Origin: Dehalococcoidales bacterium
GTDB taxonomy: Bacteria > Chloroflexota > Dehalococcoidia > Dehalococcoidales > UBA5760
DNA: 16,699 bases
Assembly (NCBI GenBank): GCA_028710655.1
Contig: JAQTTS010000016.1
Coordinates: 1 to 16,699, forward strand
Reading direction: 5' to 3'
Each line of letters begins with the position of its first letter. The first letter of the stretch is position 1. Below the pieces are notes generated by a model that was given only the letters and a program-made list of their open reading frames with translations, searched no databases and was not told the DNA's origin. The translations under genes and the position numbers were made by a program. Shown one piece after another: positions 13,901 through 16,699 of the stretch.

Positions 13901-14765
13901 TGAGACCTGTGGCCTGCTCTGGAGCTACGAGGACTGCGCCGCCAAGCACGGCCCGACCCTGACCTCTCCTGAGGACGGGGCAGTACTTGCCTGTGATGTC
14001 TGTGAGAGCTGCGAAGGCGCTCCGATTACCCTCAAGTGGGAGAGAATGTGCCTGGCCTGCAGCTACGACATCGAGATCATGGACGAGGACGGCAACACCA
14101 TCATCGAGATAACCGATGAGGAGATCACCGGCGACCCGCCCACTTTCTACCTAGACGGTATTAGCGCCGTTGCTCAACCGAACGGCTACCACTATGGTGC
14201 CCTGGAGTGCGGCCGCACCTACACCTGGCACGTTAGAGAGGCCAACACTGAGACCGATGAGTGCGTCCACAGCCCCTGGTCCGAGACCTGGAGCTTCACC
14301 ATCGAAGCCTCTTCGGCTAACGCGGTCCAGCTGATCGCCCCCGAGCAGGGTGATGTCATCGCCCAGCGCACCGGGGTCGGCTTCTCCTGGAGCAGCGTCT
14401 ACGACGCCACCACCTACAGCTTCGTCCTCTCGGCCAGCCCCGACCTCTCCGGCGCCCTGGCCAGTGCTGACGTCACCGGTACCGCCTACTCCTACTCGGG
14501 CACCCTGGACTACGAGACCACCTACTACTGGCAGGTAACCGCCTGGAAGGACGGCACCATGATGAGCCAGAGCGATGTCGGCACCTTCGCCATCGCGGCC
14601 GAGGAGATTGTTCCTGAGCCGGTACAGCCAACACCGCCACCAGTGGTCAACATACCTCCGGTCCAGCAGGTAACCCCAACCTGGATGTATGTTGTGATTG
14701 CGATCGGCATTGCCCTGATCGTGGTGGTCATTGTCCTGATTGTTCGGGGCAGGAAGTCATCCTAA
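10989..14765 (+). CDS. giant Cys-rich acidic surface protein, Asp-box/propeller-like with C-terminal membrane anchor
   Basis: A 1258-residue exported protein. It has a signal peptide (residues 1 to about 35, with VAQADE at the cleavage point). A very acidic body carries Asp-box (BNR-type) motifs at about 108 (SDDGGVTW), 177 (SEDGGDNF), 627 (SYDSGDTW), 705 (SRDCGQCW) and 788 (SEDGGETW), which mark beta-propeller blades. Two fibronectin-III-like domains follow (about 988-1110 and 1115-1200), then a Pro-rich linker (about 1207-1231), one transmembrane helix (about 1232-1252) and RGRKSS. About 40 cysteines, many as CC or CxxC, lie mainly between residues 390 and 1100; no CxxCH haem site is seen. 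It is likely an S-layer or envelope protein; no catalytic residues are identifiable. Residues about 669-682 look frame-shifted (see findings). Confidence 0.85.
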   Translation: MKTKLISKILGVGLALGMVFSLGAAFIATPVAQADEMEWGAVNTPSWDDLVILPSSDILDYAVGGDEGDIIYAVLELTSECTEVGHFFEYDDDGDPLEEWGNFALVKSDDGGVTWSDITDNVIDASSLPSLIVNPDNNYLPVLTLVAVAPDDDDWLAVAGYYFDPDASDYVPFVVASEDGGDNFTYAHPVGDAAIGSALAVMMDMAVSPAVGSIHNIALAGIANDDDTSYPDATMTDLGTGVVFRLEAGTWLTGGWVDTRFYPGWNDSTDDIVDWAFATESVVAVDFSPNFDMDDTIVCMSVGDYTGATNVDNMPFIQEGTLNGDGAWNAEAGFGDATLITDEGADIRTISARYMMGFALPADFDGAEPADNNIYFYVNAIDFTAMDPVAKGYVMISEDGALTGRCGPSGDPVLASIDVHGDADTCKAMVGTLGVDFDVSLGPDPEDWISEIEPCAGVAVYHTVELDDCCPEWEVACKDPSGPTLAVVCYTPDGEKAFATTSGSRSFLWGTEGELTFGLGWGSDIYFMDIYFDVGNPLDESAFSVSLDDAVSFNQIGLIDTDIDFLSDLAVCPDCSVLYLSTINVAIEYDLDYEILNGGYPCGDEEWDCCDPDENRGWFACDSVWRSYDSGDTWERVYHGNWSDDPSGWDITNPPDFGNLVEDDNGQIDHRLQARQLLLRLPCDEDTECCTIYMGIQDTQDLFYSRDCGQCWNKSVNQKLVIQDFAVETENVVYILDENGQVSTSTQYGRRPSDGVDTGLDYGHSIVSCCAAGWVVVGGAGDEPVAWSEDGGETWDVTDDLPGDGDTQVHVACDPVCENIIYAAIDGKGIYRTDINDGSWDDMNAMEYDYTGIVVAREGTLYASSDQIWADTDVFCEGNRYANAPVGEEPDPSGYEQYSGVARNLTPCETDCCGTEDWDYLIAGLSPREGDGCYDEDFDQNPSALRICGCLSPDTNSVLWAIDTWFYDVMGETCGLLWSYEDCAAKHGPTLTSPEDGAVLACDVCESCEGAPITLKWERMCLACSYDIEIMDEDGNTIIEITDEEITGDPPTFYLDGISAVAQPNGYHYGALECGRTYTWHVREANTETDECVHSPWSETWSFTIEASSANAVQLIAPEQGDVIAQRTGVGFSWSSVYDATTYSFVLSASPDLSGALASADVTGTAYSYSGTLDYETTYYWQVTAWKDGTMMSQSDVGTFAIAAEEIVPEPVQPTPPPVVNIPPVQQVTPTWMYVVIAIGIALIVVVIVLIVRGRKSS

Positions 14766-14802
14766 CTCCTAACCCTTCCTGAGTCCGACTCTTAGAGACT
14801 AA

Positions 14803-14832
14803 AAGAGCCCCCCGAAAATTCGGGGGGCTCTT
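14803..14832 (+). terminator. strong terminator after the surface protein gene
   Basis: AAGAGCCCCCCG pairs with CGGGGGGCTCTT around a short AAAATT loop, a very GC-rich 12-bp stem starting 38 bp after the stop codon. The downstream T-tract (CTTGTT) is modest. Confidence 0.8.
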
Positions 14833-14853
14833 CTTGTTACCAACACACCAGAT

Positions 14854-14918
14854 ACGAAGACCCACTCCAGGATGGTACTGCCGAAGGGGTATGGATGAAC
14901 AAATTCACCACGATTATG
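14854..14918 (+). repeat. dispersed intergenic repeat, copy 2 (short)
   Basis: ACGAA at 14854, CCACTC shared with copy 3, GGTATGGATGAAC starting exactly 35 bases after ACGAA, then AATTCACCACGATTA. The AAGGGCAG and TATCCTC blocks of copies 1 and 3 are missing. The nuclease promoter begins directly after it. Confidence 0.55.
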
Positions 14919-14919
14919 T

Positions 14920-14947
14920 TTGAAATCATTTCGGGATATTCTAGAAT
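14920..14947 (+). promoter_or_regulatory. promoter of the nuclease gene, probably leaderless
   Basis: TTGAAA at 14920-14925, a 16-nt spacer and TAGAAT at 14942-14947. Six bases later is the ATG at 14954, so the transcript should begin at the start codon. No ribosome binding site is present. Confidence 0.55.
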
Positions 14948-14953
14948 GTAATT

Positions 14954-15436
14954 ATGAGATGCTTTAAGTCATTGATAGTTACGGCCTGTTTCATGGTGTT
15001 TGCTCTCTCATTCGCTGGGTGTAGCGGGCCCGCGGAAGATCAACCTACTCAATTTAGAGAATCACAGGTCATTAGAGTTATCGATGGAGATACCATTGAA
15101 GTAAATATCTACGGCTCTGCTTATAAAATCCGCTATATTGGTATTGATACCCCCGAACTGGGCGAACCGTGCTTTTCCGAAGCTACTGCTGCAAACCGTG
15201 AGCTGGTAGAGGGTATGATTGTGAGGCTGGAAAAAGATGTATCTGAAACCGATAGACATGGCCGTCTTCTGCGTTATGTCTATGTTGGAGATATGATGGT
15301 AAACGCCGAACTAGTACGCCAGGGATACGCCCAAGTATACACCTACCCGCCGGATGTTAAATACAACCAAATGTTCCTTGAGCTACAGAGAGAGGCACAG
15401 GAAGTAGAAAAGGGTTGTTGGTCTACAGGGAGTTGA
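14954..15436 (+). CDS. thermonuclease-family (SNase-like) lipoprotein
   Basis: A 160-residue exported nuclease. A lipoprotein signal ends in SFAGC (C23), so it is probably anchored outside the membrane. The staphylococcal nuclease-like domain runs from about residue 38 to 157: VIDGDT with calcium-binding D46, IRYIGIDTPE with catalytic R60, D65 and E68, and DRHGRLLRYVY with R104, matching R35/E43/R87 of S. aureus nuclease. NAELVRQGYAQVY is the usual late motif. It should cleave extracellular DNA or RNA, for nutrition or against incoming DNA. Its base composition is more AT-rich than the backbone genes. It lies between two copies of the dispersed repeat; repeat copy 3 follows closely after the stop. 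Confidence 0.9.
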   Translation: MRCFKSLIVTACFMVFALSFAGCSGPAEDQPTQFRESQVIRVIDGDTIEVNIYGSAYKIRYIGIDTPELGEPCFSEATAANRELVEGMIVRLEKDVSETDRHGRLLRYVYVGDMMVNAELVRQGYAQVYTYPPDVKYNQMFLELQREAQEVEKGCWSTGS

Positions 15437-15437
15437 C

Positions 15438-15632
15438 CTGCCCCTGCAATTGTTTTAGAAACCCGATGTACGAAACTCCACTCTCAAAGACCACACCTTG
15501 AAATGGTATGGATTAATCTAATTCACATAAATTTGGATAGAAACAGCCTGGTTCATTACTAATTAGATTCGGACGTATCATTACTGTAAATAGAGCAAGG
15601 GCAGACCATATTACCAGTATCCTCTGCAGACC
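15438..15632 (+). repeat. dispersed intergenic repeat, copy 3, with terminal inverted repeats
   Basis: The core matches copy 1 from ACGAA (15470) through GGTATGGATTAA (15505), CATAAAT, AAGGGCAG (15597-15604) and TATCCTCTGCAGA (to 15630). CTGCCCCTGC at 15438-15447 and GCAAGGGCAG at 15595-15604 form inverted ends with 9 of 10 matches, bounding about 167 bp, as in a MITE-like element. The left end starts two bases after the nuclease stop codon. The rest of the interval up to 15718 shows no gene. Confidence 0.5.
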
Positions 15633-15718
15633 AATATCAACGCCTCCAGTACGAATGCACGTTTGCTGAGCCTGCTAGTTCGTGGCATTTTGTGCATCTA
15701 TATCCCGCTGTCGTCTTA

Positions 15719-16570
15719 TTATTCATCCGACAAATGGGCACGGCCAACAGGTAGTTCAAGCCGCTTCATTATTGAAACAGCATTACGTGGGGCAAATGCT
15801 TGCCAGTGATTATTGAAAAAGGCGAAGGTAGTTTGAGTATTGAGAGACGCGCTTTTCACTCGCTCTGCCAATTCACTTATTTCGTCTTCCGAATACAGGT
15901 ACTTGTACCTGGTTTCACTATTCCCGGTCCACCACATCTCTTTGTTTCTGCCATGAAAGCGGAAGTAGGCCATCTCGGATGTTACGGGTAATTCCTCGGC
16001 TACAGAGGTACTGAATTTGGGCTCATCGATCTGTACCCAAGAGACATTATGATTTCTGAGACTGACTTCCGTTCTCGGATCGTCACTCCAGCTGCGGTGC
16101 CTCAACTCCACGGCAAGCGAGTATTGACCAAATACGCTAATAACAGCAGCCAAAATCTGCTGCCCGAAGCCGTCATTCTTAAAACTAGGTGGGAACTGGG
16201 CAAGAAGTGCTCCCAGCTTACCGGAATTAGCCATAGGCTCGATGCTTTGCTTGAAAAGATCCACGTCATCCTGTGATATCGCGGCTTCCTCTCCAGTAGT
16301 AGCCTCAAACATCTTGGGGTGGGTAAACTTCTGCCAGAGCTTGACCGTGAATATGAAATCCCGAGGTACTCTGCGGACCCAGTTATGAACATAGCCGGGG
16401 TTCGGCGGCCGGTAGAAAGAGCTGTTGATCTCGACCGTATTGAAGAACTGGCTGTAGTACTCAAGCTCGTTGATCTTGCCGGCAGGATAGAAGTATCCCT
16501 TCCAAGTTCCTTCACCTGTTGGGTATGACCACCCTGAAGTTCCGATATAGATCTTTGCCGAATCAGTCAT
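15719..16570 (-). CDS. DUF72 family protein
   Basis: A 283-residue protein of the DUF72 (YecE-like) family, a TIM-barrel fold related to xylose isomerase-like/AP endonuclease barrels, with unknown function. It opens with the family hallmark IYIGTSGWSYP, followed by WKGYFYP, FNTVEINSSFYRPP, FIFTVKLWQKFTHP, LGALLAQFPPSF, LAVELRHRSW and AYFRFHGRN. The C-terminal FAFFNNHWQAFAPRNA contains the conserved NNH. Full length. GGAGG lies 7 nt before the ATG. It is convergent to the nuclease gene and has its own promoter at the right edge. Confidence 0.92.
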   Translation of the reverse strand: MTDSAKIYIGTSGWSYPTGEGTWKGYFYPAGKINELEYYSQFFNTVEINSSFYRPPNPGYVHNWVRRVPRDFIFTVKLWQKFTHPKMFEATTGEEAAISQDDVDLFKQSIEPMANSGKLGALLAQFPPSFKNDGFGQQILAAVISVFGQYSLAVELRHRSWSDDPRTEVSLRNHNVSWVQIDEPKFSTSVAEELPVTSEMAYFRFHGRNKEMWWTGNSETRYKYLYSEDEISELAERVKSASLNTQTTFAFFNNHWQAFAPRNAVSIMKRLELPVGRAHLSDE

Positions 16571-16600
16571 CCGAACGCCTCCGCATTACAGAGAAATAAT

Positions 16601-16629
16601 ATCATAAATAGCTTTCTGAGTTTGGACAA
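16601..16629 (-). promoter_or_regulatory. promoter of the DUF72 gene
   Basis: On the minus strand, TTGTCC (complement of 16624-16629), a 17-nt spacer and TATGAT (complement of 16601-16606), about 30 nt upstream of the start codon. Confidence 0.5.
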
Positions 16630-16636
16630 AAGACCC

Positions 16637-16665
16637 TTGACAAGATATCAATAGAGGTATAACAT
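16637..16665 (+). promoter_or_regulatory. rightward promoter for a gene beyond the window
   Basis: A perfect TTGACA at 16637-16642, a 17-nt spacer and TAACAT at 16660-16665. It stands back to back with the DUF72 promoter, 7 bp away, and overlaps a large dyad. Confidence 0.5.
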
Positions 16666-16689
16666 ATGTTCCATAGAACAAGTGTTATA
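16658..16689. promoter_or_regulatory. 32-bp operator-like dyad
   Basis: The half TATAACATATGTTC (16658-16671) and the inverted half GAACAAGTGTTATA (16676-16689) match at 12 of 14 positions around CATA. The dyad covers the -10 box and the expected start of the rightward promoter, where a dimeric repressor would block transcription. The left half contains the palindrome AACATATGTT. Confidence 0.5.
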
Positions 16690-16699
16690 GGGGTGAACT

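Noticed and set aside
15438..15632. Terminator for the nuclease gene
   Set aside because: The inverted ends are about 150 bases apart with no T-tract, so a repeat element is the better reading.
10485..15632. CRISPR array
   Set aside because: The repeats are few, diverged, long and kilobases apart, with no regular spacers and no cas genes.

Overview
The window looks like a stretch of chromosome from an anaerobic Chloroflexota of the Dehalococcoidia type. This placement is inferred from the gene families (RmuC, a short ArgA-like acetyltransferase, a stand-alone PycB-type carboxyltransferase, small FmdB and Trm112 zinc ribbons, and a giant acidic surface protein with a C-terminal membrane anchor). 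No rRNA or phylogenetic marker is present to prove it.

Positions 1 to about 10260 are compact housekeeping backbone: a partial DUF1461 membrane protein, an FmdB-type zinc ribbon, thioredoxin, a histidine phosphatase, RmuC followed by two unlisted small ORFs, an NAD kinase/GNAT/Nudix operon, a HIT hydrolase and a PycB-type carboxyltransferase on the minus strand, a FolK/QueD pterin operon, Trm112, a second FmdB, and an alpha/beta hydrolase/TspO operon. Genes are tightly packed. Three convergent pairs overlap by exactly four bases at a shared TTAG or CTAA.

At 10263-10307 the backbone ends in the 3' part of a tRNA-Met(CAU) gene on the minus strand, cut at the anticodon loop and still followed by its terminator. 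This is the footprint expected of site-specific integration into a tRNA gene. To its right lie a gene-poor AT-richer stretch with repeats and hairpins, a 1258-residue Cys-rich acidic surface protein with Asp-box motifs and a C-terminal transmembrane anchor, a secreted thermonuclease-like lipoprotein, and a DUF72 protein on the minus strand. Three diverged copies of one intergenic repeat, with a conserved 35-bp internal spacing, are found only in this right-hand part. I read 10.3 kb to the right edge as a probable genomic island or old integration scar, with its other end outside the window.

At the right edge two promoters stand back to back, and the rightward one overlaps a 32-bp dyad that looks like an operator for a gene beyond the window. 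No CRISPR array, transposase, recognisable integrase or known defence system is visible.
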